DNA of 64,000 bases from Pseudoroseomonas aestuarii. Lineage in GTDB: Bacteria; Pseudomonadota; Alphaproteobacteria; Acetobacterales; Acetobacteraceae. Within the stretch, counting starts at the first letter, position 1; each line of letters opens with the position of its first letter. The stretch lies in assembly GCF_042651065.1 (NCBI RefSeq), contig NZ_JBHSCH010000013.1, positions 15,140 to 79,139 on the forward strand, read 5' to 3'. A program made the translations under genes and the position numbers. Positions 45,291-54,170 of this stretch are shown piece by piece. The notes beneath the pieces are model-generated. The model was not told the origin of the DNA, searched no databases, and saw only the letters and a program-made list of their open reading frames with translations.

Positions 45291-45573
45291 GGGCGGGCTC
45301 CGGCAAAAGGGGTCCGGCGGAGGGGGCTCCCGCATCTGGCGCGGCCCGGCGCCGCCGGCAAGCGGCGCCGAGTCTCCCTTGACCCCTGCCGCGCGGGGTC
45401 GCAAAACGCCGCCATGTCCCGGACGCAGCCTCGGCCGCAGGCGCCCCTGCTGGCGGCGCGAATTAGCTGCCCGGTCCTCGGCCAGGCTTCCTGGCGAGGG
45501 CCGGGTTCGCCGACGCGCGCTGCCTTCTTCATGCCCTGAAGCCCGCCCACCCTGGCGGCATGTGGACCTCCCG

Positions 45574-48405
45574 ATGACCGACGCTCCTGGCCGCGACTAC
45601 CGCGGCACCGTGTTCCTGCCGCAGACCCCCTTCCCGATGCGCGGCGACCTGCCGAAGCGCGAGCCCGGCTGGCTGGAGCGGTGGGAGAAGATCGGGCTGT
45701 GGGACCGCCTGCGCGCCCAGTCGGCGGGGCGGGAGAAATTCGTGCTGCATGACGGCCCGCCCTACGCCAATGGCGCGCTGCATATCGGCCACGCGCTGAA
45801 CAAGGTGCTGAAGGACGTCATCAACCGCGCCGCCCAGATGAGCGGCAAGGACGCCGAGTACATCCCCGGCTGGGACTGCCACGGCCTGCCGATCGAGTGG
45901 AAGGTCGAGGAGGAGTACCGCAACCCCAAGGGCAAGTACCAGGGCGGGCGGGACAAGGACGCCGTGCCGGTGCTGGAGTTCCGCGCCGAATGCCGCGCCT
46001 ACGCCGCCCACTGGCTGGACGTGCAGCGCGAGGAGTTCAAGCGCCTCGGCGTCGCCGGCGACTGGGCCGGGCGCTACGCCACCATGGACTTCCCCTCGGA
46101 AGCCGCCATCGCCGGCGAGATCGGCAAGTTCCTGATGAACGGCTCCCTCTACCGCGGCCTGCGCCCGGTGATGTGGAGCCCGGTGGAAAAGACCGCCCTG
46201 GCCGAGGCTGAGGTCGAGTACCACGACCACAAGTCGGCCATCCTCTACACCGGCTTCCCCATCGTGACGGCGGCCGCCCCGGACCTGGTGGGCGCCGAGG
46301 CCGTCATCTGGACCACCACCCCCTGGACCATCCCGGCGAACCGCGCGCTCGCCTATGGCGGGGAGATCGACTACGCGCTGCTGACGGTGGATGGCGTGGC
46401 GGAGGGCACCACCCTGGTCCGCCCCGGCCAGCGCTTCATCGTGGCCGAGGCGCTGATCGGCGCCTTCGCCAAGGAGGTGGGGCTGGCCGCCTTCAGCGTG
46501 ACGCGCGTGTTCAAGGGCACGGAGCTGGCCGGCGCCATCGCGGCCCACCCGCTGCGGAGCTGGGAAGGAAACCAGGGCGGCTACCAGTTCGAGGTGCCGC
46601 TGCTGGAGGGCGAGTTCGTCACCACCGAGGCGGGCACCGGCCTTGTCCACATGGCCCCCGCCCATGGCGAGGACGATTTCCACCTGACCCGCGCCCATGG
46701 CATCGCCGTGCCGGAATGCGTGGGGGATGACGGCACCTACACGGTGCAGGCGCCGGGCTTCGCGGGGCTGCACGTGTTCAAGGCGCATGACGCGGTGTGG
46801 GCGGCGCTGGAGGCCACCGGCCACCTCGCCGGAAAGGGCTTCATCACCCACAGCTACCCGCATAGCTGGCGCTCGAAGAAGCCGGTGATCTTCCGCGCGA
46901 CGCCGCAATGGTTCATCGCCATGGACGATGCCAACCAGATCCGCGCCAAGTCGCTCCAGGCCATCGCCGAGACGCATTTCGTGCCGGACATGGGCCGCAA
47001 CCGCATCGGCTCGATGGTGGCGGCGCGGCCGGACTGGTGCATCAGCCGCCAGCGCGCCTGGGGCGTGCCCATCGCCGTCTTCGTCGAGAAGCGCACCGGC
47101 GAGGTGCTGCGCGACCAGGCGGTGCTGGACCGCGTCTGCGCCGCCTTCGCCGAGGAAGGCGCGGATGCCTGGTACAGGCCCGGCGCCGCCGCCCGCTTCC
47201 TCGGCCCGGACCGTGACCCGGACGCCTATGAGCAGGTGATGGACATCGTCGATGTCTGGTTCGAATCCGGCTCGACCCACGCCTTCGTGCTGCGCGACCG
47301 CGGCCTGCCGGTGCCGGCCGACCTCTACCTGGAGGGCTCGGACCAGCATCGCGGCTGGTTCCACTCCTCCCTGCTGGAGAGCGTCGGCGCCAACGGCCAC
47401 GCCCCGTTCAAGGCGATCCTGACGCACGGCTTCGTCCTGGACGAGACCGGCCGGAAGATGTCGAAGTCGCTCGGCAACGTCACCGCGCCGCAGGAGGTGA
47501 CGAAGCAGTACGGCGCCGACATCCTCCGCCTCTGGGTGATGAACTCGGACACGGCGGACGACCTGCGCATCGGCAAGAACATCCTGGCGCAGCAGGCGGA
47601 GCTGTACCGCCGCATCCGCAACACGCTGCGCTGGCTGCTCGGCAACCTCGACGGCTTCGAGGAGGGCGAGAAGCTCCCCCATGCCGAGCTGCCCGAGCTG
47701 GAGCGCTGGGTGCTGCACCGCCTGACCGAGCTGGACGGCCGGCTGCGCAAGGCGGTGCGGGATTACGACTGGAACGGCGTCTACCCCGAGATCCACGCCT
47801 TCTGCGCCACGGACCTCTCCGCCTTCTACTTCGACATCCGCAAGGACAGCCTCTACTGCGACGCGGCGGACAGCCCGCGCCGCCGCGCCGCCCGTACCGT
47901 GCTGGACGCGCTGCACCGCTGCCTGACCACCTGGCTCGCCCCCGTCATGCCCTTCACGGCGGAGGAGGCCTGGCTGGCCCGCTTCCCCTCCGAGGATGGC
48001 TCCGTCCACCTCGAGGATTTCTTCGCCGTGCCGGCGGAGTGGCGGGACGAGGCGCTGGCCGCCAAATGGGAACAGGTGCGGGAAGCGCGCCGCGGCGCCA
48101 CCCAGCTGCTGGAGCTGGACCGCAAGGAGGGCCGCATCGGCTCCTCGCTGCAGGCGCGGGTGCGCTTCGGCGCGGCAGGCGAGGCCGCCCGGCTGCTGCC
48201 GCCGGAACTGTGGGAAGAGGTGCTGATCGTCTCCGAGGTGGCCATCGAGCCGCCCGGCGAGGCGCAGCCCGAGGTCGCCACCGACCTCGCGCCCGGCCAG
48301 AAATGCGAGCGCTGCTGGCGCGTTCTGCCCGAGGTCGGCGCCTCAGCCGCCCACCCCACCCTCTGCCGCCGCTGCGAGGCGGTGGTGGAGAGCGCCGCCG
48401 CATGA
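45574..48405 (+). CDS. ileS: Isoleucine--tRNA ligase
   Basis: A 943-residue class I synthetase. The HIGH motif is in PPYANGALHIGHALNK, the KMSKS loop in GRKMSKSLGN, and the editing domain (CP1) has VIWTTTPWTIPANRAL. A C-terminal zinc finger CERCW...CRRC completes the bacterial type. The ATG at 45574 gives MTDAPGRDYRGTVFLPQTPF, the family's normal beginning; the frame stays open upstream. A weak TTGACC at 45379 in the 283-bp leader is the only promoter-like hint. It is followed by lspA and the BamF-like lipoprotein gene, forming an operon. Confidence 0.97.
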   Translation: MTDAPGRDYRGTVFLPQTPFPMRGDLPKREPGWLERWEKIGLWDRLRAQSAGREKFVLHDGPPYANGALHIGHALNKVLKDVINRAAQMSGKDAEYIPGWDCHGLPIEWKVEEEYRNPKGKYQGGRDKDAVPVLEFRAECRAYAAHWLDVQREEFKRLGVAGDWAGRYATMDFPSEAAIAGEIGKFLMNGSLYRGLRPVMWSPVEKTALAEAEVEYHDHKSAILYTGFPIVTAAAPDLVGAEAVIWTTTPWTIPANRALAYGGEIDYALLTVDGVAEGTTLVRPGQRFIVAEALIGAFAKEVGLAAFSVTRVFKGTELAGAIAAHPLRSWEGNQGGYQFEVPLLEGEFVTTEAGTGLVHMAPAHGEDDFHLTRAHGIAVPECVGDDGTYTVQAPGFAGLHVFKAHDAVWAALEATGHLAGKGFITHSYPHSWRSKKPVIFRATPQWFIAMDDANQIRAKSLQAIAETHFVPDMGRNRIGSMVAARPDWCISRQRAWGVPIAVFVEKRTGEVLRDQAVLDRVCAAFAEEGADAWYRPGAAARFLGPDRDPDAYEQVMDIVDVWFESGSTHAFVLRDRGLPVPADLYLEGSDQHRGWFHSSLLESVGANGHAPFKAILTHGFVLDETGRKMSKSLGNVTAPQEVTKQYGADILRLWVMNSDTADDLRIGKNILAQQAELYRRIRNTLRWLLGNLDGFEEGEKLPHAELPELERWVLHRLTELDGRLRKAVRDYDWNGVYPEIHAFCATDLSAFYFDIRKDSLYCDAADSPRRRAARTVLDALHRCLTTWLAPVMPFTAEEAWLARFPSEDGSVHLEDFFAVPAEWRDEALAAKWEQVREARRGATQLLELDRKEGRIGSSLQARVRFGAAGEAARLLPPELWEEVLIVSEVAIEPPGEAQPEVATDLAPGQKCERCWRVLPEVGASAAHPTLCRRCEAVVESAAA

Positions 48406-48452
48406 GCCCGAATGGCATGAGCCCGAGCGGCGTGAGCCTGGGCGCATGAGCC
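48397..48452 (+). repeat. Tandem repeat of the translational-start region between ileS and lspA
   Basis: Around the ileS stop the unit ATGAGCC appears at 48402, 48418 and 48446, with a GTGAGCC variant at 48432, spaced about 14-16 nt apart. The first overlaps the ileS stop (ATGA); the last is the lspA start. It looks like local duplication of an ATGA-coupled start. Confidence 0.75.
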
Positions 48453-48943
48453 TGAAGCTGGGGCTGCCGATCGCCGCCGGGCTGCTGGTGGCCGACCAGG
48501 CCAGCAAGTGGTGGGTCCTGGAGGTGCTGCGCCTGCCGGAGCGCTTCCAGGTGAAGCTGCTCGATTTCGGCAGCTTCGGCTTCGACTTCACCATGGTCTG
48601 GAACCGCGGCGTCACCTTCGGCCTGCTGGCGGGGGACACGGTCTGGCACCGCGCCGGCCTCGCCCTGCTGGCGCTGGCCGTCGTCGCCTTCCTGCTGCGC
48701 TGGCTGGCCCGGGCCGAGAACCGCCTCACCGCCGTGGCGCTCGGCGGCATCGTCGGCGGCGCCATCGGCAACGTCATCGACCGGCTGCGCTTCGGCGCGG
48801 TGGTGGATTTCGCCGATTTCTGGGTGGGCTCCTTCCACTGGTACGTGTTCAACCTCGCCGATGCCGCCATTGTGCTCGGCGTGGTGGCGCTGATCGCCGA
48901 CGCCTTGTTCCGCCCCCGACAGACGGCTAAGGAAACGCCATGA
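48446..48943 (+). CDS. lspA: Lipoprotein signal peptidase II
   Basis: A 165-residue inner-membrane aspartic peptidase with four helices that removes signal peptides from prolipoproteins. ADQASKWW is the conserved N-terminal helix motif. Catalytic aspartates are D121 in GAVVDFADFW and D139 in FNLADAAIVLG, both in standard context with GNVIDRLRFG. It sits 40 nt after ileS and overlaps the next lipoprotein gene by 4 nt (ATGA). Several upstream ATGAGCC repeats give other possible starts, but 48446 matches family length. Confidence 0.96.
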   Translation: MSLKLGLPIAAGLLVADQASKWWVLEVLRLPERFQVKLLDFGSFGFDFTMVWNRGVTFGLLAGDTVWHRAGLALLALAVVAFLLRWLARAENRLTAVALGGIVGGAIGNVIDRLRFGAVVDFADFWVGSFHWYVFNLADAAIVLGVVALIADALFRPRQTAKETP

Positions 48944-49527
48944 GGCTGCTCCCCTTCCGCATCCCGGCTCTTCCCGGGGCCCGCGCCGCCCTCCTGCCGC
49001 TCGCCTGCGGTCTGCTGCTCTCCGGCTGCGGCTCGGACACGGCCCGCACCCTCGGCTTCACGCGCGACGCGCCGGACGAGTTCAGCGTGGTCACCCGCGC
49101 CCCGCTCTCCCTGCCGCCGACGCTGGGGGACCTGCCGCCGCCGCGGCCCGGCACCCCCCGCCCGCAGGAGCTGCGCGGCCGCGCCGCCGGCGAGGCCACG
49201 GTGGCGCCAGGCGCCGCCTTCGGCGTCGGCGCCTCCAGCGCCCCCTCCTCGGGCGAGATGGCGCTGCTGGCCGAGGCCGGGCCGCGCGTCCCCACCGGCA
49301 TCCGCGGCCAGGTGGACGAGGAGAGCACCCGCCTCGACCAGCCCGACCGCAGCGTGGTGGACCGGCTGATGTTCTGGCGCGACGCCCCGGCGCCCGGCGT
49401 GGCGGTGGACCCGCAGCGCGAGTCGCAGCGCCTGCGCGAGAATTCCGCCCTCGGCCGCGAGCCGGTGGATGGCGAGACCCCGGTGATCCAGCGGCGCCGC
49501 GAGGGCCTGTTCGAGAGGCTGTTCTGA
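48940..49527 (+). CDS. DUF3035 / BamF-type outer-membrane assembly lipoprotein
   Basis: A 195-residue lipoprotein with signal peptide and lipobox GLLLSGCGSD. The segment RDAPDEFSVVTRAPLSLPP is the conserved block of DUF3035, described as BamF, an alphaproteobacterial subunit of the beta-barrel assembly machine. The rest is Pro/Gly-rich and probably extended, with VVDRLMFWRD near residue 140 and a charged C-terminus GLFERLF. ATGA overlap with lspA shows coupling; the product needs LspA for maturation. It is far from the bamB locus, so the assembly genes are dispersed. Confidence 0.82.
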   Translation: MRLLPFRIPALPGARAALLPLACGLLLSGCGSDTARTLGFTRDAPDEFSVVTRAPLSLPPTLGDLPPPRPGTPRPQELRGRAAGEATVAPGAAFGVGASSAPSSGEMALLAEAGPRVPTGIRGQVDEESTRLDQPDRSVVDRLMFWRDAPAPGVAVDPQRESQRLRENSALGREPVDGETPVIQRRREGLFERLF

Positions 49528-49616
49528 ACGGCCCGGCGCCGGATCTGCCGGAGAGCGGCGGGCCGTCGCCCGCCGGCCCTGGCGGCATGGCGGGGGACGC
49601 CCCATGTGAGGCGGCG

Positions 49617-51035
49617 ATGTGCGCCCTCTCCCGTCGCGCGGCCATCACGGCCGCTGCCGCCCTCCCCGCCCTCGCCGTGCTGCCGCCCGCGCGGAGCCAG
49701 GCGCAGCCGGCTTCCCCACCCCCTGCCGCGCCCGCCGCCCTGCCGGCGGAGAAGCCGCTGTTCGGCGCCAGTCTCTGGACGCTGCCGAACGGGCTGACCG
49801 TGGTGCATGCCGAGAACCGGCGCGCGCCGGTGGTGGCGCACTACGTGTTCTACAGCGTCGGCGCCGGCGAGGACCCGGCCGGCAAGTCCGGCCTCGCCCA
49901 TTTCCTTGAGCACATGATGTTCAAGGGCAGCCCGAATGTGCCTTCCGGCGCCTTCTCCCGCCGCGTGGCGCGGGAGGGCGGGCAGGACAACGCCTTCACC
50001 TCGCGCGACGTCACCGCCTATCACCAGCATGTGGAGGCCACCCGCCTCGCCCTGGTGGCGGGCATGGAGGCGGACCGCATGGCCAGCGCCCTGTTCCCGG
50101 CCGACGAGATCGAGGCCGAGCGGCAGGTGGTGCAGGAGGAACGGCGCCAGCGCGTGGAGAGCACCGCGCGCGGCCGCTTCCGCGAGGACTGGGATGCCGC
50201 CTTCTGGGGCCGCCAGCACTGGCGCGGCCGGCCGCTGATCGGCTGGCCCGAGGACATCGCCAGCCTCTCGCGCGGCGACATGCTGGAATTCTTCCGCACC
50301 TACTACACCCCCGCCAACGCCACGCTGGTGGTGACCGGCGCCATCGGCCGCGAGGCGCTGGAGAAGCTGGCGGTGGCCGATTACGGCGGCATCCAGGGCC
50401 GCCCCGCCCCCTACGACAAGGGCCGCCGCAACCGCGCCCCCGCCCCCGACGCCCCGCGCGAGGAGCGGCTGATGCGCCGCGACCCCACGGTGCAGGAGGC
50501 CGCCTTCCTGCGCGGCTGGGTGGCCCCCACCCTGACCGGCGCCACGCCGAGCGAGCACGCCTACCCGCTGGAGGTGCTCTCCCACCTGCTGGGCGGCGGC
50601 CAGGGCTCCCGCCTGCACGAGGCGCTGGTGCAGAGCGGCCTCGCCGTCTCCGCCGGCTGCGGCTACGACGGGGATGCCATCGGCGTGGGCAATCTGGAGC
50701 TGTTCGTCACCCCCCGCCGCGAGACCACCACGGCGAAGCTGGAGGAGGCGGTCGGCGCCTGCATCGGCACGCTGCTGGAGAAGGGCGTGACCGAGGCGGA
50801 GGTGGCCCGCTCCATCCGCCAGCTCACCGCCGGCACGCTGCTGGCGCTGGACAGTCTGGGCACCGCGCCGCGCATCCTGGGCGGCGCGCTCGCCACCGGC
50901 CTGCCGCTGGAGGCCATCGAGTACTGGCCCGCCCGCATCCGCGCCGTGACGCGCGCCCAGGTGGAGGCGGCGGCCCGCGCCGTGCTGGCCCGCCCCTCGA
51001 TGAGCGGCTGGCTGCTGCCGGAGGGCGCGGCATGA
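49617..51035 (+). CDS. M16-family zinc peptidase, catalytic subunit
   Basis: A 472-residue M16 peptidase (pitrilysin / processing-peptidase group). The N-terminus CALSRRAAITAAAALPALAV is a twin-arginine-type signal followed by an Ala-x-Ala site near ARSQAQ. The inverted zinc motif HFLEH is at residues 95-99, and the distal Glu lies in the helix EADRMASALFPADEIEAE. The GAGG at -9 supports the start at 49617. The downstream gene, coupled by ATGA, encodes a second M16 protein that lacks the zinc motif, so the two likely form a heterodimer as in mitochondrial processing peptidase-like pairs. Confidence 0.92.
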   Translation: MCALSRRAAITAAAALPALAVLPPARSQAQPASPPPAAPAALPAEKPLFGASLWTLPNGLTVVHAENRRAPVVAHYVFYSVGAGEDPAGKSGLAHFLEHMMFKGSPNVPSGAFSRRVAREGGQDNAFTSRDVTAYHQHVEATRLALVAGMEADRMASALFPADEIEAERQVVQEERRQRVESTARGRFREDWDAAFWGRQHWRGRPLIGWPEDIASLSRGDMLEFFRTYYTPANATLVVTGAIGREALEKLAVADYGGIQGRPAPYDKGRRNRAPAPDAPREERLMRRDPTVQEAAFLRGWVAPTLTGATPSEHAYPLEVLSHLLGGGQGSRLHEALVQSGLAVSAGCGYDGDAIGVGNLELFVTPRRETTTAKLEEAVGACIGTLLEKGVTEAEVARSIRQLTAGTLLALDSLGTAPRILGGALATGLPLEAIEYWPARIRAVTRAQVEAAARAVLARPSMSGWLLPEGAA

Positions 51036-52315
51036 GCGCCGACCCGAACGCCCCCGGCTTCTCGCTGCCCATCCAGGTGGTGGAGGGCGGTGGCTTCACC
51101 GCCTGGCTGGCCGAGGACCATTCGGTGCCGGTGGTCAGCCTCGCCTGGTCCTGGCCCGGCGGCGCCTCGCTCGACCCCAAGGGGCAGGAGGGCGCCTCGG
51201 CGCTCGCCGCCGCGCTGATGACCGAGGGCGCCGGCGACCTCTCCGCCCTGGCCTTCGCCGATGCGCTGCGCGACGAGGGCATCGGCCTCGACTTCAGCGC
51301 CTCGCGCGACAGCTTCGACGGCAGCCTGCGCGCCCTCGCCCCCGCCCTGCCGCAGGCGGTGCGCCTCGCCCGGCTGGCGATGACGGCGCCCACCCTGGCC
51401 GAGCCGGACGTGGCGCGGCTGCGCGCCCGCGCCATCGCCCGCGCCCGGCAGTCGCTGGAAGGGCCGCGCGGCCGTGGCGCCCGCGCCTTCTGGGCCGCCG
51501 GCTACCCCGACCATCCCGCCGGCCGCCCCTCCGGCGGCACGGAGGAAAGCCTGGCCGCGCTGACGGTGGAGCAGCTCCGCGCCGCGCTGGGCCGCCATCT
51601 GCGCCGTGGCCCCCAGGGCCGGGAGGGGCTGCTGGTGGCTGCCTCCGGCGCCATCACCGCGGCGGAGCTGGCCGCGCTGCTGCCCGAGCTGCTGGGCGCC
51701 CTGCCGGAAGGCGCGCCGCCCGCGCCGCCGCCGCTGCCGGATTTCCGCCAGTTCGGCACCCAGGTGGTGCCGGTGGCCTCGCCGCAATCCTTCGTGCTGT
51801 TCGGCCAGCCCGGCCTCCCGGTGGACGACCCGGACTGGGAGGCGGCGCAGGTGGTGCTGCGCATCCTGGCCGGCGGCGGCTTCACCGCCCGCCTCACCCG
51901 CAGCATCCGCGAGGAGCGGGGCCTGACCTACGGCATCGGCGCCGGGCTCGACGTGCTGTTCGGCCAGAGCGTGCTGGCCGGCTCCTGCGCCACGGTCAAT
52001 GCGCGGGTGGCCGAGCTGCTCGGCGTGCTGCGCGCCGAGTGGAAGCGCATGGCCGAGCAGGGCCCGACGGCGGAGGAGATGGAGGAGGCGGTGGCCTACA
52101 TGACCGGCAGCCAGCCGCTCCAGTTCACCGACAGCCGCCGAATCGCCGCCACCCTGCTGGCGATGCGCCGCAACGGCCGCCCGCTGGACTGGCTGGAGCG
52201 CCGCCCCGCCCGCCTGGCCGCCATCAGCCGCGATCAGGCGACGAAACTCGCGGCCCGCCTGCTCGTTCCCGGTCAGCTTTCCGTGACGGTGGCAGGCCAG
52301 CCAGAGGGGCTGTAG
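51032..52315 (+). CDS. M16-family protein without zinc motif, partner subunit
   Basis: A 427-residue M16-fold protein. The position of HxxEH is occupied by ASALAAALMTEG, so it cannot be a zinc peptidase. The C-terminal domain keeps R/Y-type substrate residues (SIREERGLTYGIGAG). It starts by ATGA overlap inside the catalytic-subunit gene and has no recognisable signal peptide, whereas its partner has a twin-arginine leader. It probably serves as the inactive half of the chamber. How it reaches the periplasm, if it does, is not evident. Confidence 0.9.
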   Translation: MSADPNAPGFSLPIQVVEGGGFTAWLAEDHSVPVVSLAWSWPGGASLDPKGQEGASALAAALMTEGAGDLSALAFADALRDEGIGLDFSASRDSFDGSLRALAPALPQAVRLARLAMTAPTLAEPDVARLRARAIARARQSLEGPRGRGARAFWAAGYPDHPAGRPSGGTEESLAALTVEQLRAALGRHLRRGPQGREGLLVAASGAITAAELAALLPELLGALPEGAPPAPPPLPDFRQFGTQVVPVASPQSFVLFGQPGLPVDDPDWEAAQVVLRILAGGGFTARLTRSIREERGLTYGIGAGLDVLFGQSVLAGSCATVNARVAELLGVLRAEWKRMAEQGPTAEEMEEAVAYMTGSQPLQFTDSRRIAATLLAMRRNGRPLDWLERRPARLAAISRDQATKLAARLLVPGQLSVTVAGQPEGL

Positions 52316-52337
52316 CGTAGGTGTCCGGCAAGGGGCT

Positions 52338-52365
52338 TTGACACCCCCGGGTGACACTCTAGCCT
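52338..52365 (+). promoter_or_regulatory. Predicted sigma70 promoter of pgi
   Basis: TTGACA (52338-52343), 16-nt spacer, TAGCCT (52360-52365). The -35 is a perfect match and the -10 keeps TA and the final T. It lies 31 nt upstream of the pgi ATG, giving a very short leader. Confidence 0.5.
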
Positions 52366-52396
52366 GCGTTCACGGAGTGAACTGGGGACCGACTGC

Positions 52397-54058
52397 ATGA
52401 CGCTTTCCGCGCGCGAGACCGCCTGGGCCCGGATCCATTCGCTGGCCCAGCGGCCCGGCGCCGGATCGATCCGGACCCTGTTCGACGCCGACCCGGAGCG
52501 CTTCCAGCGCTTCCACCGCAAGGCCTGCGGCATCCTGCTCGACATGTCCAAGACCTCGATCGATTCCGAGGTGCTGGCGGCGCTGCTGGAGCTGGCGCAG
52601 GCCTCCCAGGTGACGGCGCGGCGCGACGCCATGGCGGCCGGCCAGATCGTCAACCAGACCGAGCAGCGCGCCGTGCTGCACATGGCGCTGCGGGCGCCGC
52701 GCAGCGCCGGCTTCCGCGCCGCCCTGCCCGAGGGCGGCTACGAGGATGCCAGCGCCTCGGTGGAGGAGACGCTGGAGCGGATGCGGCAGTTCACCCGCGC
52801 CATCCACACCGGCGACATTCGCGGCGCCACCGGCGAGACCTTCACCGATGTCATCAACATCGGCATCGGCGGCTCCGACCTCGGCCCCTTCATGGCCAGC
52901 CGGGCGCTCTGGACGGTCCGCTCGCCGATGCGGCCGCTCTACCTGGCCAATGCCGACGCGCACAACTGGGAGGCCATCCGCCCCCGGCTGAACCCGCACC
53001 GCACCCTGATGCTGGTGGCCAGCAAGACCTTCACCACCGCCGAGACCATGGCCAATGCCCGGGTGGTGCGCGGCTGGCTGGAGCGCAACCTGGGCGAGGC
53101 CGGCGCGCGCCGGCACATGGCCGCCCTCTCCACCAACCACGAGGCCACCTCGGCCTTCGGCATCATGCCGGACCGGGTGTTCGGCTTCCACGACTGGGTC
53201 GGCGGGCGCTTCTCCCTGTGGTCGGCGATCGGCCTTTCCATCGCGCTGGGCTGCGGCTGGGACGAGTTCTCGCAGCTGCTGGCCGGCGCCCGCTCGATGG
53301 ACGAGCACTTCCTCACCGCGCCGCCCGAGCAGAACCTGCCGCTGCTGCTGGCGCTCATCACCGCCTGGCACGTCAACGGGCTGGGGCTGAAGGCGCATGC
53401 CATCCTGCCCTACGACCACCGCCTCTCCCGCTTCCCGGCGCATCTGCAGCAGCTGGAGATGGAGAGCCTGGGCAAGCGTGTCACCCTGGCCGGCGAGCCG
53501 GTGCGGCACGACACCGGCCCGGTGATCTTCGGCGAGCCGGGCACCAACGCGCAGCACTCCTTCATGCAGCTGCTGCACCAGGGCACCACCCCCGTGCCGG
53601 CCGATTTCGTGCTGGTGGCCAACCCGAACCACCCCTATGCCGACAACCACCGCCTGCTGCTGGCCAACGGCCTGGCCCAGGCCGAGGCCCTGCTGCGCGG
53701 CCGCACCGAGGCGGAGGTGACCGCCGAGATGCGGAAGGCCGGCACCCCGGCCGAGGAGATCGCCCGGCTGCTGCCGCACCGCCTCTTCCCCGGCGACCGG
53801 CCGAGCACCACCCTGCTGCTGGACCGGCTGGACGCCTACACGCTGGGCCAGCTCGTGGCGCTCTACGAGCACAAGGTGTTCTGCCTCGGCGCGCTGTGGG
53901 ACATCGACGCCTTCGACCAGTGGGGGGTGGAGCTGGGCAAGCAGCTCGCCAAGTCGATCCTGCCGGAGCTGGAGCCGGCGGGCCGCGTGGGCGAGCACGA
54001 CCCCTCCACGGCGGGGCTGATCGCGCGCATCCGCGACATGCAGGGCAACCCGAACTGA
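52397..54058 (+). CDS. pgi: Glucose-6-phosphate isomerase
   Basis: A 553-residue phosphoglucose isomerase interconverting glucose 6-phosphate and fructose 6-phosphate. The sugar-phosphate site shows NIGIGGSDLGPFMASRAL and LVASKTFTTAETMANA. The catalytic Glu and His regions are FGEPGTNAQHSFMQLLHQG and the C-terminal helix WGVELGKQLAKSI, whose lysine opens the ring. FGFHDWVGGRFSLWSAIGL is the family signature. Length is normal. A predicted promoter lies just upstream, so it is transcribed independently of the M16 pair. Confidence 0.97.
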   Translation: MTLSARETAWARIHSLAQRPGAGSIRTLFDADPERFQRFHRKACGILLDMSKTSIDSEVLAALLELAQASQVTARRDAMAAGQIVNQTEQRAVLHMALRAPRSAGFRAALPEGGYEDASASVEETLERMRQFTRAIHTGDIRGATGETFTDVINIGIGGSDLGPFMASRALWTVRSPMRPLYLANADAHNWEAIRPRLNPHRTLMLVASKTFTTAETMANARVVRGWLERNLGEAGARRHMAALSTNHEATSAFGIMPDRVFGFHDWVGGRFSLWSAIGLSIALGCGWDEFSQLLAGARSMDEHFLTAPPEQNLPLLLALITAWHVNGLGLKAHAILPYDHRLSRFPAHLQQLEMESLGKRVTLAGEPVRHDTGPVIFGEPGTNAQHSFMQLLHQGTTPVPADFVLVANPNHPYADNHRLLLANGLAQAEALLRGRTEAEVTAEMRKAGTPAEEIARLLPHRLFPGDRPSTTLLLDRLDAYTLGQLVALYEHKVFCLGALWDIDAFDQWGVELGKQLAKSILPELEPAGRVGEHDPSTAGLIARIRDMQGNPN

Positions 54059-54064
54059 GGCGGC

Positions 54065-54108
54065 GCCGGGGGAACGCCCTTCCCCGGCCGGCAATCCGGC
54101 GGCTCTTT
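54065..54108 (+). terminator. Probable terminator after pgi
   Basis: A bulged hairpin GCCGGGGGAA / TTCCCCGGC (54065-54088) overlaps a second hairpin GCCGG-CAAT-CCGGC (54087-54100), followed by GGCTC and four T residues. The tail CCGGCGGCTCTTTTC is identical to that of the rplT terminator. Efficiency is probably moderate. Confidence 0.5.
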
Positions 54109-54170
54109 TCCGGCAGCGTTTCCGGGCGCGGCTGCGGCGCCGCCCGCCGGGCTGCGCTATAAGCCCGGGC

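Noticed and set aside
45291..45573. T-box or leader-peptide regulation of ileS
   Set aside because: No T-box consensus or run of isoleucine codons is visible, and T-boxes are not expected in alphaproteobacteria.
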